Origin: Sinorhizobium sp. B11
GTDB lineage: Bacteria > Pseudomonadota > Alphaproteobacteria > Rhizobiales > Rhizobiaceae
Length of the DNA: 64,000 nucleotides
NCBI GenBank assembly: GCA_039725955.1
Contig: CP091034.1
Coordinates: 1,488,001 to 1,552,000, forward strand
Reading direction: 5' to 3'
A program made the position numbers and the translations under genes. A model generated the notes under the pieces. The model ran no database searches. It saw only the letters and a program-made list of their open reading frames with translations, and had not been told where the DNA came from. Shown one piece after another: positions 29,913-38,345 of this stretch; within the stretch, counting starts at the first letter, position 1; each line of letters starts with the position of its first letter.

Positions 29913-31751
29913 ATGCCAGCTTATCGTTCCAGAACCACCACCCACGGCCGCAACATGGCGGGCGCGCGCGGCCTTTGGCGCGCCACGGGCATGAAGGATT
30001 CTGATTTCGGCAAGCCGATTATCGCTGTGGTCAACTCCTTCACGCAGTTCGTGCCCGGCCACGTGCACCTCAAGGATCTCGGCCAGCTGGTCGCCCGCGA
30101 AATCGAAGCGGCCGGCGGTGTGGCCAAGGAGTTTAACACAATTGCCGTCGATGACGGCATCGCCATGGGCCATGACGGGATGCTCTATTCGCTGCCCTCG
30201 CGCGAGTTGATCGCCGATAGCGTCGAATACATGGTCAATGCGCACTGTGCCGACGCCATGGTCTGCATCTCCAACTGCGATAAGATCACACCCGGCATGC
30301 TGATGGCTTCGCTGCGCCTCAACATACCCACGGTCTTCGTCTCCGGCGGCCCGATGGAAGCCGGCAAGGTCGTCCTGCATGGCAAGACCCATGCGCTCGA
30401 CCTCGTTGACGCCATGGTCGCGGCTGCCGATGACAAGATTTCCGATGAAGACGTCAAGGTCATCGAGCGTTCGGCCTGTCCGACCTGCGGTTCATGCTCC
30501 GGCATGTTCACCGCAAACTCCATGAACTGCCTGACGGAAGCGCTCGGCCTTTCGCTGCCCGGCAACGGCTCGACGCTTGCAACGCATGCCGACCGCAAGC
30601 GCCTCTTCGTTGAAGCCGGCCACCTGATCGTCGATCTCGCTCGTCGTTATTACGAGCAGGAAGACGAGAAGGCCCTGCCGCGCGTGATTGCCTCCAAACA
30701 GGCTTTCGAGAATGCCATGGCGCTCGATATCGCCATGGGCGGCTCCACCAATACGGTTCTGCACATCCTCGCAGCCGCGCATGAAGGCGAGGTGGATTTT
30801 ACCATGGCCGACATCGACGCGCTGTCGCGCCGCGTTCCCTGCCTTTCCAAGGTCGCGCCCGCCAAGTCTGATGTTCACATGGAAGATGTTCACCGCGCCG
30901 GCGGCATCATGTCGATCCTCGGTGAGCTCGAGAAGGGTGGCCTCCTCAATCGCGACTGCCCGACGGTTCATGCCGAGACGCTCGGCGATGCGATCGATCG
31001 TTGGGATATTACCCGCACCAACAGCGATACCGTCCGCAACTTCTACCGTGCCGCTCCCGGCGGCATACCGACACAGGTTGCCTTCAGCCAGGAAGCCCGC
31101 TGGGACGAACTCGATACCGACCGCGTAGGCGGAGTCATTCGTTCCGTGGAACATCCCTTCTCCAAAGATGGCGGCCTTGCTGTCCTCAAGGGCAATCTGG
31201 CGGTGGACGGCTGCATCGTGAAGACCGCAGGTGTCGATGAATCGATCCTGAAATTCTCTGGCCCGGCCCGCGTTTTCGAAAGCCAGGATGCTTCCGTCAA
31301 GGCGATCCTCGCCAATGAGGTCAAGGCCGGCGATGTCGTCGTGATCCGCTACGAGGGCCCCAAGGGCGGCCCCGGCATGCAGGAAATGCTCTATCCGACG
31401 AGCTATCTGAAGTCGAAGGGCCTCGGCAAGGCTTGTGCGCTGATCACCGACGGCCGGTTCTCCGGCGGCACCTCAGGTCTTTCGATCGGCCATGCTTCGC
31501 CGGAAGCGGCAAACGGCGGCACGATCGGCCTGGTGCGCGAAGGCGACATGATCGATATCGATATCCCGAACCGTACGATCAGCCTGCGTGTCGACGAGGC
31601 GGAACTTGCCGCCCGCCGCGCCGAGCAGGATCAGAAGGGCTGGCACCCGGCCGAGCCGCGCAAGCGCAACGTCTCGACCGCGCTCAAGGCCTATGCGGCC
31701 TTCGCAACCAGCGCCGACCGCGGCGCCGTTCGCGATCTGAACGCGCGATAA
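29913..31751 (+). CDS. ilvD: Dihydroxy-acid dehydratase
   Basis: 612 residues; dehydrates 2,3-dihydroxy acids to 2-oxo acids in valine and isoleucine synthesis. The start MPAYRSRTTTHGRNMAGARGLWRATGM matches the family; a TTG 5 codons earlier is in frame but unlikely. The Fe-S ligands appear in SNCDKITPGM and CPTCGSCSGMFTANSMNC. GRFSGGTSGLSIGH near the C-terminus is also typical. An AGGAAG site precedes the ATG. It appears to be a single-gene unit ending at the terminator at 31775. Confidence 0.97.
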   Translation: MPAYRSRTTTHGRNMAGARGLWRATGMKDSDFGKPIIAVVNSFTQFVPGHVHLKDLGQLVAREIEAAGGVAKEFNTIAVDDGIAMGHDGMLYSLPSRELIADSVEYMVNAHCADAMVCISNCDKITPGMLMASLRLNIPTVFVSGGPMEAGKVVLHGKTHALDLVDAMVAAADDKISDEDVKVIERSACPTCGSCSGMFTANSMNCLTEALGLSLPGNGSTLATHADRKRLFVEAGHLIVDLARRYYEQEDEKALPRVIASKQAFENAMALDIAMGGSTNTVLHILAAAHEGEVDFTMADIDALSRRVPCLSKVAPAKSDVHMEDVHRAGGIMSILGELEKGGLLNRDCPTVHAETLGDAIDRWDITRTNSDTVRNFYRAAPGGIPTQVAFSQEARWDELDTDRVGGVIRSVEHPFSKDGGLAVLKGNLAVDGCIVKTAGVDESILKFSGPARVFESQDASVKAILANEVKAGDVVVIRYEGPKGGPGMQEMLYPTSYLKSKGLGKACALITDGRFSGGTSGLSIGHASPEAANGGTIGLVREGDMIDIDIPNRTISLRVDEAELAARRAEQDQKGWHPAEPRKRNVSTALKAYAAFATSADRGAVRDLNAR

Positions 31752-31774
31752 TCCGGCTTTTCGCAGATTAGTTG

Positions 31775-31810
31775 GAGCAGCTGATTAAGAGTCAGCTGCT
31801 CTTTCTTTTT
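31775..31810 (+). terminator. Intrinsic terminator of ilvD
   Basis: Stem GAGCAGCTG (31775-31783) / CAGCTGCTC (31793-31801), extended by one A-T pair, followed by TTTCTTTTT. It ends at the stop codon of the convergent GFA-family gene. Confidence 0.85.
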
Positions 31811-32214
31811 CAGAGATGTCTCGTCTCGGCCGGAACGGTCCACCAGCTGTTGTTCCTGCCGTCGAAATATTGCACCGGCGCCTCCACAAGCTCGGCGGGA
31901 TCGAGATCGTCAAGGCAGGCAAGATTGATCGAGACATAGGCGCCGCCCATTGCCTCGATGTAACCGTCGCCATATGCAGGCACCCCGCAATTGGCGCAGA
32001 AGCGATGATGGCCCGAGAAGGTTCCGAACTGGTAATCGCTGATGCCTGTCTCCTCGCACAAGAGGCGGAAATCCTCTGGCTTGATGTTCGTGCCCCAGTA
32101 GCGGAGCTTCCAGCAGATCGAGCAATTGCACTTTCCCGTCCCGGCCTGAATGTCGATATCGGCCTCGTAGCGGATCCGGCCGCAATGGCAGCTTCCGTGA
32201 TAGGTCTTCTTCAT
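31810..32214 (-). CDS. GFA (CENP-V) family zinc protein
   Basis: 134 residues of the glutathione-dependent formaldehyde-activating/CENP-V fold. Zinc-binding cysteines are visible as C9-x-C11, KCNCSIC and FCANCG. Members bind glutathione adducts or act as small S-transferases; the substrate here is unknown. The ATG at 32214 has a GGAGGAG site; an in-frame ATG at 32231 is less likely. It is divergent from a MarR regulator across a perfectly symmetric operator, so it is very probably that regulator's target. Confidence 0.9.
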   Translation of the reverse strand: MKKTYHGSCHCGRIRYEADIDIQAGTGKCNCSICWKLRYWGTNIKPEDFRLLCEETGISDYQFGTFSGHHRFCANCGVPAYGDGYIEAMGGAYVSINLACLDDLDPAELVEAPVQYFDGRNNSWWTVPAETRHL

Positions 32215-32244
32215 GTGCTCCTCCTTGCGCATAGCCATGCGATA

Positions 32245-32287
32245 TGACAACATATTGTCATTATCAACGAATGACAATATGTTGTCA
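32245..32287. promoter_or_regulatory. Symmetric divergent promoter and twin MarR operators
   Basis: Two 16-bp palindromes, TGACAA-N4-TTGTCA, lie at 32245-32260 and 32272-32287 with centres 27 bp apart. Together they form a perfect 17-bp inverted repeat (32246-32262, 32270-32286). Each strand reads TTGTCA, 17 bases, TATGTT: a -35/-10 pair in both directions (+ strand 32255-32260 and 32278-32283). Each operator thus covers the -35 of one promoter and the -10 of the other. MarR binding is inferred from position and symmetry. Confidence 0.8.
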
Positions 32288-32289
32288 AC

Positions 32290-32748
32290 ATGATCAAGAA
32301 ACGAACGCCTGAAGGCGATGCTTTTGCCGCTCTTTCCATCGCCGTGATCCGGCTCTCGGCCCACTTGCAGACGGAAGGCGATGCGCTTGCCAGGCCCGCG
32401 GGGCAGACCAGCGCGCGCTGGCAGGTGCTCGCCGCGGCCGACCATGCGCCCATGTCGGTTGCAGATGCTGCGCGTGCGCTTGGCCTCGCACGTCAGGGTG
32501 TGCAGCGTATCGCCGATCTCCTGGAAGGCGAGGGGCTGATTGCCTATCGCGTCAATCCCGTGCACCAGCGCGCCAAACTCATGGAACTGACGGAGGCGGG
32601 CAAGAGCGCTCTTGCTGATATCGCAGCGCGACAGACGGTCTGGGCGAACGAACATGGGTTCAACTACGGCGAGGACCGGCTTCACCAGGCAGCCGGTCTC
32701 ATCAACGAAATGATCGCCGAGTTCCAGAGCGGAAGAGATCAGGGCTGA
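32290..32748 (+). CDS. MarR-family transcriptional regulator
   Basis: 152 residues with a winged helix: MSVADAARALGLARQGVQRIADLLEGEGLI is the recognition region and HQRAKLMELTEAG the wing. N- and C-terminal helices would form the dimer. The ATG lies 3 bases after the operator and has no Shine-Dalgarno sequence; with the -10 ending at 32283 the transcript may start at or very near the ATG, giving a leaderless mRNA. It likely represses itself and the divergent GFA gene. Ligand unknown. Confidence 0.9.
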   Translation: MIKKRTPEGDAFAALSIAVIRLSAHLQTEGDALARPAGQTSARWQVLAAADHAPMSVADAARALGLARQGVQRIADLLEGEGLIAYRVNPVHQRAKLMELTEAGKSALADIAARQTVWANEHGFNYGEDRLHQAAGLINEMIAEFQSGRDQG

Positions 32749-32754
32749 ACATCC

Positions 32755-33105
32755 TCAGAGCGGGCGATTGATGTTCTTGTAGGTCTCGCCGAGCTGCTTC
32801 AACCGATCCTGATAGGCCGCGCCAATGCAGGCGGCATCCGCGCCACAGGCCTGCCGCTTCTTGAGCCATGCGGTCTGCTCATCCTGCAGCGTACCGCGCG
32901 CACCCATGGCCAGCAGACCCGACAGCAGCTCGAAAGTCGTCACCATCTTCACATCGGCATCGTTGAGCGACCGGTCCTCACAGATCACCTTCTCATCCGG
33001 CAGCAACTCCTTCGCATCGCAGTTGAAGCTTGCCGCCCGTGCGCCATTCGGTGCCAGGGCGAAGAGGGTGGCGCAGATGGCAGCGGATAGGATGGTGGTC
33101 TTCAT
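32755..33105 (-). CDS. LprI-like secreted protein
   Basis: 116 residues with a signal peptide (MKTTILSAAICATLFALAPNGARA). The mature part has the cysteine pattern of LprI-type lysozyme-inhibitor domains: FNCDAKELLPDEKVICEDRSLNDAD, then LQDEQTAWLKKRQACGADAACIGAAYQDRL. Four cysteines probably form two disulfides. Some members inhibit lysozyme; most are untested. The ATG at 33105 is chosen because the signal peptide starts there. It is convergent with the MarR gene and divergent from htrA. Confidence 0.8.
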   Translation of the reverse strand: MKTTILSAAICATLFALAPNGARAASFNCDAKELLPDEKVICEDRSLNDADVKMVTTFELLSGLLAMGARGTLQDEQTAWLKKRQACGADAACIGAAYQDRLKQLGETYKNINRPL

Positions 33106-33384
33106 AGTCACTCCAATTGTAAGGGCACTCTGTTTCGGCCTAACGGCAAAGATGATGCAACTCCGTCTTACGGCAAGGATCGAACCCATCGGCCTGCTTC
33201 CAAGCTGATGTCCCTGATCGGTGACTGCGTCCTGCATTTGAGCTTAGATATCAGTAACCTGCTTGATTTTGCTGATTCAAATTCCCAAATCCGCGATGCC
33301 TCTACCTTCCATGCTTCCGCCCCCTTTCCTTTCTAGCGTCGGGCGCTACAACATTTTTCGTAAGAGCATTTCAAAAGGATTCCC

Positions 33385-34785
33385 ATGCAAGGCCTGTCCA
33401 AGCACGCCTCCGTTTCGCTTCTGGCACTAACGCTCCTGCTGCCCGCCTACGCACAGGCGCAGACCAAGACAGTGCCGGAAAGCCAGATGCAGATGCAGCT
33501 TTCTTTCGCGCCGCTGGTCAAGCAGACCTCGGGCGCTGTCGTGAATGTCTATGCTGAAAAGACTGTTCAGCGGCAGTCGCCCTTTGCCGGCGATCCCTTT
33601 TTCGAGCAGTTCTTCGGTCAGCAGATGCCGAACCGCTCCGAAAAGCAGTCTTCGCTCGGCTCCGGCGTCATCGTCGAGGCGAACGGGACCGTCGTGACGA
33701 ACAATCATGTCGTCGAGGGTGCCGACGACATCAAGGTGGCGCTGTCGGACGGTCGCGAATTCCCCTGCAAGGTCGTTCTGCGTGACGACCGCCTCGATCT
33801 CGCGGTCTTGAAGATCGATAGCAAGGCGGATTTCCCGACACTGCCGATCGGCAATTCCGATGCAGTGGAAGTCGGCGATCTCGTGCTGGCGATCGGCAAT
33901 CCTTTCGGCGTCGGCCAGACCGTCACCAGCGGTATCGTTTCGGCACTTGCCCGCAACCAGGTGGTCAAGAACGAGTTCGGTTTCTTCATCCAGACAGATG
34001 CGTCGATCAATCCCGGCAATTCCGGCGGCGCGCTGATGAACATGAAAGGCGAACTGATCGGCATTAACACCGCGATCTTTTCCCGCGGCGGCGGATCGAA
34101 CGGTATCGGCTTTGCCATCCCCGCCAATCTGGTCAAGGTTTTTCTCACCTCTGCCGATTCAGGCGTCAAGTCCTTCGAGCGGCCCTATATCGGCGCTACC
34201 TTCGATCCGGTGACCTCTGAGGTCGCAGACGCGCTCGGCCTCGACAAGGCACGCGGCGCGCTGATCGCCAAGGTCACTGCGGATAGCCCGGCAGCCAAGT
34301 CCGGCCTCAAGGCGGGCGAGGTCATCACTGCAGTCGATGGCGTCTCGGTGGAGCATCCGGATGCACTTCTTTATCGATTGACGACAGCTGGCCTCGGCAA
34401 GTCGGTCAACCTGACGGTCATGGAAAACGGGCGTGAGCAGCAGATAGTGCTTGCACTTGCCCGTGCGCCGGAAACCCAGCCCCGCGATCAGCGCACGATC
34501 GGCGGACATACGCCCTTTACCGGCGCAGTCGTGGAAAACCTTTCGCCGCGCGTGGCCGATGAACTGAGGATGCCGCTCGATTCGACGGGTGTGGTCATCT
34601 CCGACGTCGAGGGCGGTTCTCCCGCTTCCCGGCTCGGCTTCGAGCCGAAGGATATCGTCGTGTCCATCAATGGGGCCGAAGTCAAAACCAGCCGTGACCT
34701 GCAGGAGATCGCCGATTCCGATCCCAGCCTCTGGCGGGTCGAGATCGAACGCGATGGTCAGCGCATCAGGCAGTTCTTCCGATGA
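33385..34785 (+). CDS. DegQ/HtrA-type periplasmic serine protease
   Basis: 466 residues. A signal peptide ending AYAQAQ leads to the trypsin-like domain with the triad at about H108 (TNNHVVEGAD), D138 (DRLDLAVLK) and S213 (NPGNSGGAL). Two PDZ domains follow (about 260-350 and 370-460). It degrades or chaperones misfolded envelope proteins. An AAAAGGA site precedes the ATG. Its stop overlaps the rarA start by 4 bases (ATGA), so an envelope protease and a replication protein share one operon. Rhizobia carry several paralogues, so no gene letter is given. Confidence 0.94.
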   Translation: MQGLSKHASVSLLALTLLLPAYAQAQTKTVPESQMQMQLSFAPLVKQTSGAVVNVYAEKTVQRQSPFAGDPFFEQFFGQQMPNRSEKQSSLGSGVIVEANGTVVTNNHVVEGADDIKVALSDGREFPCKVVLRDDRLDLAVLKIDSKADFPTLPIGNSDAVEVGDLVLAIGNPFGVGQTVTSGIVSALARNQVVKNEFGFFIQTDASINPGNSGGALMNMKGELIGINTAIFSRGGGSNGIGFAIPANLVKVFLTSADSGVKSFERPYIGATFDPVTSEVADALGLDKARGALIAKVTADSPAAKSGLKAGEVITAVDGVSVEHPDALLYRLTTAGLGKSVNLTVMENGREQQIVLALARAPETQPRDQRTIGGHTPFTGAVVENLSPRVADELRMPLDSTGVVISDVEGGSPASRLGFEPKDIVVSINGAEVKTSRDLQEIADSDPSLWRVEIERDGQRIRQFFR

Positions 34786-36098
34786 GTGATGACCTCTTCG
34801 CGCCGCGTGTTCCGGAAGAGGTCGCCAGCCGGCGGCCGCTTGCCGATCGTCTGCGGCCGAAGACGCTTGGCGAAGTCACCGGTCAGGAACATCTGACCGG
34901 TGAGGATGGCGTTCTGCGCCGCATGATCGAGAGCGGCTCTCTCGGCTCCATGATCTTCTGGGGGCCACCCGGTACGGGCAAGACGACAGTCGCGAGGCTG
35001 CTGTCAGGCGAGGCGGGCCTGGCCTTCGAACAGATATCGGCAATTTTCTCCGGTGTCGCCGATCTGAAGAAGGTTTTTGAAGCAGCCCGTATGCGCCGCA
35101 TGGACGGCCGCCAGACGCTGCTTTTCGTCGACGAGATCCATCGCTTCAACCGCGCCCAGCAGGATAGTTTCCTGCCGGTCATGGAGGATGGCACGGTCAT
35201 TCTCGTTGGCGCCACGACGGAAAACCCGTCCTTCGAACTCAACGCCGCTCTCTTGTCGCGCGCCCGCGTACTAACCTTCAAGTCGCATGATGAAGACAGC
35301 CTCGAGGAACTGCTGAAACGCGCCGAGACGGTCGAGAGCAGGCCGTTGCCGCTGACCGAGGATGCGCGCGCCAGCCTGATCCGCATGGCCGATGGCGACG
35401 GCCGGGCGGTTCTGACGCTGGCTGAGGAAGTCTGGCGCGCCGCCCGCGAGGGCGAGATTTTCGATACCGAGGGGTTGACGCGCATCGTCCAGCGCCGAGC
35501 CCCGGTCTATGACAAGGCGCAGGACGGTCATTACAATCTGATCTCGGCGCTTCACAAGTCGGTCCGCGGCTCCGACCCTGACGCCGCGCTCTATTATCTC
35601 GCCCGCATGTTCGATGCCGGCGAGGATCCGCTCTATCTCGGACGGCGGCTGGTGCGCATGGCTGTGGAGGATATCGGGCTTGCCGATCCGCAGGCCCTGG
35701 TCATTTGCAACGCCGCCAAGGATGCCTATGACTATCTCGGTTCGCCGGAAGGCGAGCTGGCGTTTGCGCAAGCCTGCGTTTATCTTGCGACCGCCCCGAA
35801 ATCCAATGCCGTCTATACCGCCTTCAAGGCAGCGACGATCGCCGCCAAGCAGAACGGCTCGCTGCTGCCGCCGAAGCATATCCTCAACGCGCCGACGAAG
35901 CTGATGAAGGGTGAGGGATATGGCGAAGGCTACCGCTACGATCACGATGAGCCGGATGCCTTTTCAGGTCAGGATTATTTTCCCGAAAAGATGGGTCGCC
36001 AGACTTTTTACGATCCGCCGGAACGCGGTTTCGAACGCGAGATTCGCAAACGGCTGGATTGGTGGGCAAAACTTCGCAAGGAGCGCAATCCGCGCTGA
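34782..36098 (+). CDS. rarA: Replication-associated recombination protein A (AAA+ ATPase)
   Basis: 438 residues of the RarA/MgsA/WRNIP1 family, related to clamp loaders and acting at stalled forks. RPLADRLRPKTLGEVTGQEHL begins the protein; Walker A GPPGTGKTT is near residue 61 and Walker B LLFVDEIHRFNRAQQD near 118. The C-terminal tetramer domain has EDPLYLGRRLVRMAVEDIGLADP and YFPEKMGRQTFYDPPERGFE. It overlaps the end of htrA and is convergent with the DUF1883 gene. Confidence 0.95.
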   Translation: MSDDLFAPRVPEEVASRRPLADRLRPKTLGEVTGQEHLTGEDGVLRRMIESGSLGSMIFWGPPGTGKTTVARLLSGEAGLAFEQISAIFSGVADLKKVFEAARMRRMDGRQTLLFVDEIHRFNRAQQDSFLPVMEDGTVILVGATTENPSFELNAALLSRARVLTFKSHDEDSLEELLKRAETVESRPLPLTEDARASLIRMADGDGRAVLTLAEEVWRAAREGEIFDTEGLTRIVQRRAPVYDKAQDGHYNLISALHKSVRGSDPDAALYYLARMFDAGEDPLYLGRRLVRMAVEDIGLADPQALVICNAAKDAYDYLGSPEGELAFAQACVYLATAPKSNAVYTAFKAATIAAKQNGSLLPPKHILNAPTKLMKGEGYGEGYRYDHDEPDAFSGQDYFPEKMGRQTFYDPPERGFEREIRKRLDWWAKLRKERNPR

Positions 36099-36132
36099 AA
36101 ACGGGCCGCGCTGAAATTGGGCTGCGCTAAAA

Positions 36133-36435
36133 TCAGGCGCGCTTCTGTGCTGCTGGAGCAGCGATCAGCTTGACGGAAGAATCCGCCAGCCCATGATGGC
36201 CTTCCATGTCGACAACGATATGCCAGTGGCCGTTTTCGGGGATGGCGAGCCTGACCGGTGACTTGCGCGCGACGCCGCCGATATATTTGAAATCGAGCAC
36301 TTCGGTGAACCGCTGAAAATTAGGAGCCGTCATCAGCCGCACATTGTTCACGGCGCTCAGTGACACCTCGACAATCGTTCCGGCGCGCTGTTCCTTGATA
36401 TCGTAATGGGTGAAGCGGAAGTTCGGTTTCGGCAT
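36133..36435 (-). CDS. DUF1883 domain protein
   Basis: 100 residues; the whole protein is a DUF1883 domain: FRFTHYDIKEQRAGTIVEVSLSAVNNVRLM, FKYIGGVARKSPVRLAIP and GHWHIVVDMEGHHGLA. In other bacteria this domain can be attached to TIR domains, but here it is alone. The ATG at 36435 fits the domain start; the longer open frame upstream lacks similarity and overlaps the gap. Function unknown. It is last in a row of three small minus-strand genes. Confidence 0.8.
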   Translation of the reverse strand: MPKPNFRFTHYDIKEQRAGTIVEVSLSAVNNVRLMTAPNFQRFTEVLDFKYIGGVARKSPVRLAIPENGHWHIVVDMEGHHGLADSSVKLIAAPAAQKRA

Positions 36436-36559
36436 CGGTCTCGCGGCATATGTAGTCTCTGCAAGCGGGACTCTATCAGGCTGGCGGTTAAGGAAAAGTT
36501 GGAAATCCTCGGCCTGTTGCCGTTCCTGCTGTTTCAAAATGGCAGGAACGGCACAGTAT

Positions 36560-36823
36560 TCAGTGGATGTTGCCGGTGCTGCGCGCAACAGGTGCAAAAT
36601 CGAGCACGATGCCCGTTGCCGCACGGCAGATCTCATCCGGATTGTGGTTGCATTCTTCCGCCGCGAAATGGAGGGCTGCAGCTTCATTGATGAAGAGACC
36701 GCCTACCAGTCCCTCGCGATCCTGGACGATCCAGCGGCCGCCCTTGTCGCGACCGACGGTGAAGCGGGCGGGGCGGATTGTGACGGGAGCCGGAATCTGC
36801 CGGCGTTGCTGTGCATTTGCCAT
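36560..36823 (-). CDS. Small hypothetical protein
   Basis: 87 residues that I do not recognise as a named family. The middle, RPARFTVGRDKGGRWIVQDREGLVGGLFINEAAALHFAAEEC, resembles a small beta-beta-alpha fold of the kind found in short proteobacterial proteins of unknown role. No signal peptide or membrane segment. It starts 23 bases downstream of the 61-residue gene on the same strand, so the two are probably one operon, with the DUF1883 gene 124 bases further on. Confidence 0.7.
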   Translation of the reverse strand: MANAQQRRQIPAPVTIRPARFTVGRDKGGRWIVQDREGLVGGLFINEAAALHFAAEECNHNPDEICRAATGIVLDFAPVARSTGNIH

Positions 36824-36846
36824 GGTCGTGATCCTCTGTCCGGCGC

Positions 36847-37032
36847 TTACTGGGAAATCAGTTGGAAGCTCATCTGCACGAGCCCGGCGAAAGCCATGAC
36901 GGCGCCGAGCCGCGGTGCAACGGCGACCAGGCCGGCAAACAGCGGATGAGAGGGATCAGCCGAAACTGCACAGGCGCTTTCGCCACGTTGCAGCGGGTCA
37001 GTCTTGGCAGGCGTATCGGTCAGGCGTGACAT
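36847..37032 (-). CDS. Small hypothetical membrane-associated protein
   Basis: 61 residues. A polar N-terminal half with a single cysteine is followed by one hydrophobic stretch (LFAGLVAVAPRLGAVMAFAGLVQMSF) that could span or insert in the membrane. GAAAGGA precedes the ATG with good spacing, supporting translation. First gene of the three-gene row that ends with DUF1883. Function unknown. Confidence 0.6.
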   Translation of the reverse strand: MSRLTDTPAKTDPLQRGESACAVSADPSHPLFAGLVAVAPRLGAVMAFAGLVQMSFQLISQ

Positions 37033-37154
37033 CGTTTGTCCTTTCGAAGTCTAACTCAACCGCCGTAAGATGGCTGCGGCGGTGTCACGATCATCAAGAT
37101 AGATGCGGGCGGATAGGGTTTCCATTTGGCGCCGCAAGCAAAAACATTAAAATC

Positions 37155-38075
37155 TCATAGGGATAGCGCGATGCGCGGGGTGCCGCCACCGACAAAGGGA
37201 GAAAGCGCCGATACGATCGCAAAGCGGCTTTCCGCGTCGGCCGGTACGAGTGGCAGGCGAAGATCGGCCTCCGCGCCGCGCAGCACCTGCAGCGCGTATT
37301 TCAGCAGGGCAGGATCACTCTCCGACCCAAGCGCCGTCAGCAGAGGATGCAGCCTGTCGCTGAGCGCAAGTGCAGCGGAGATATAGCTCCCATAAGCCGC
37401 CTGCTGCAGCGAGGTGACGAGGCGCGGGAGGATATTGGCAGCCGCCGATACGATGCCGTCACCACCAGCAAGATGAAATGAAAGCGCCGTGCCGTCATGA
37501 CCGGACAGGAAGCGGAACCGATGTCGCAGTGCCGGTGGCAGGTTGGCGAAGCGGGCGATATCCCCGGTCGCATCGACGATGGCGACAATCGCATCGAGCT
37601 CGGCCAATCGCCCCAGCGTTTCCACCGTCAGATCACTCGCAGTGCGTGATGGTGCATTCTCGACCAGAATTGGCAGATTGCTTGCAGCGGCGATTTGCTG
37701 GAAATGATGGAGAATGCCCTTTTGCCCCGGCTTGGAATAATAGGGCACGGTGACAAGCACGGCGCGCGCGCCGCATTCTTCCGCATCGCGTATCAGGGCG
37801 ATCGTGCCTTCGGTGCAATTGGTACCGGCCGCGGCGATCACCGGAATACGGTCCGCCGCGGCCCGGACGCAGATGTCGAGCACCATGCGGCGTTCCTGCG
37901 GTGAGAGGCTGAGCCCTTCACCCGCCGCCGTGCAAAGAGCGAGTCCATCGACGCCGCTCAGCACCTGCCATTCAACGAGAGCTTCCAGTGCCGCCCCGTC
38001 GACCTCGCCGTTGTGGAACGGCGTAACGAGCGCGGTGATCGCGCCGCCCGGGCGCAGTCTTCCGGTATTGTTCAT
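37155..38075 (-). CDS. DapA-like protein lacking the Schiff-base lysine
   Basis: 306 residues with the full DapA/NAL aldolase barrel: ITALVTPFHNGEVD at the start, VTVPYYSKPGQKG (Y112-Y113) and NAPSRTASDL. The family forms a Schiff base through a lysine in IKEATG. Here that segment reads AIVDATG, with Val167 at the lysine position (codon GTC), and the catalytic tyrosine before NVPSRT is Glu139. It is therefore unlikely to be an active dihydrodipicolinate synthase or lyase of the usual type. It may be a binding protein or a different enzyme. The neighbouring small membrane gene is 9 bases upstream on the same strand. Confidence 0.88.
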   Translation of the reverse strand: MNNTGRLRPGGAITALVTPFHNGEVDGAALEALVEWQVLSGVDGLALCTAAGEGLSLSPQERRMVLDICVRAAADRIPVIAAAGTNCTEGTIALIRDAEECGARAVLVTVPYYSKPGQKGILHHFQQIAAASNLPILVENAPSRTASDLTVETLGRLAELDAIVAIVDATGDIARFANLPPALRHRFRFLSGHDGTALSFHLAGGDGIVSAAANILPRLVTSLQQAAYGSYISAALALSDRLHPLLTALGSESDPALLKYALQVLRGAEADLRLPLVPADAESRFAIVSALSPFVGGGTPRIALSL

Positions 38076-38084
38076 GATAAGGCC

Positions 38085-38243
38085 TCAGAGCGAGCCGAGG
38101 ATGACGTAGAGTTCCACGCAGGCGAGCACGATGCCGAAGATCATCAGCGCCTGCGCCGTGCGCTTCTCACGCATTTGCCGATTGCCGCGTGTGATGCGAT
38201 GCGGGCGAAGCGGCAGATATTGAGGGGACATGACGTCTCGCAT
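38085..38243 (-). CDS. Small single-span membrane protein
   Basis: 52 residues: a basic N-terminal part (LRPHRITRGNRQMREKRTAQ) and one C-terminal membrane segment (ALMIFGIVLACVELYVILG). The ATG at 38243 has an AAAGG site about 9 bases away; a longer frame to 38300 and a shorter start four codons in are possible. It ends 9 bases before the DapA-like gene on the same strand, so it may be co-translated with it. Function unknown. Confidence 0.6.
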   Translation of the reverse strand: MRDVMSPQYLPLRPHRITRGNRQMREKRTAQALMIFGIVLACVELYVILGSL

Positions 38244-38345
38244 GGCGGTAACCTTTGCTGTTGTGGCAAAGGCTACTGCCGCCTCCGATAGGAAATCCAT
38301 TCGGAGTGGAAATCGAAGATATAGGAATCACATAAAGATGCGACG

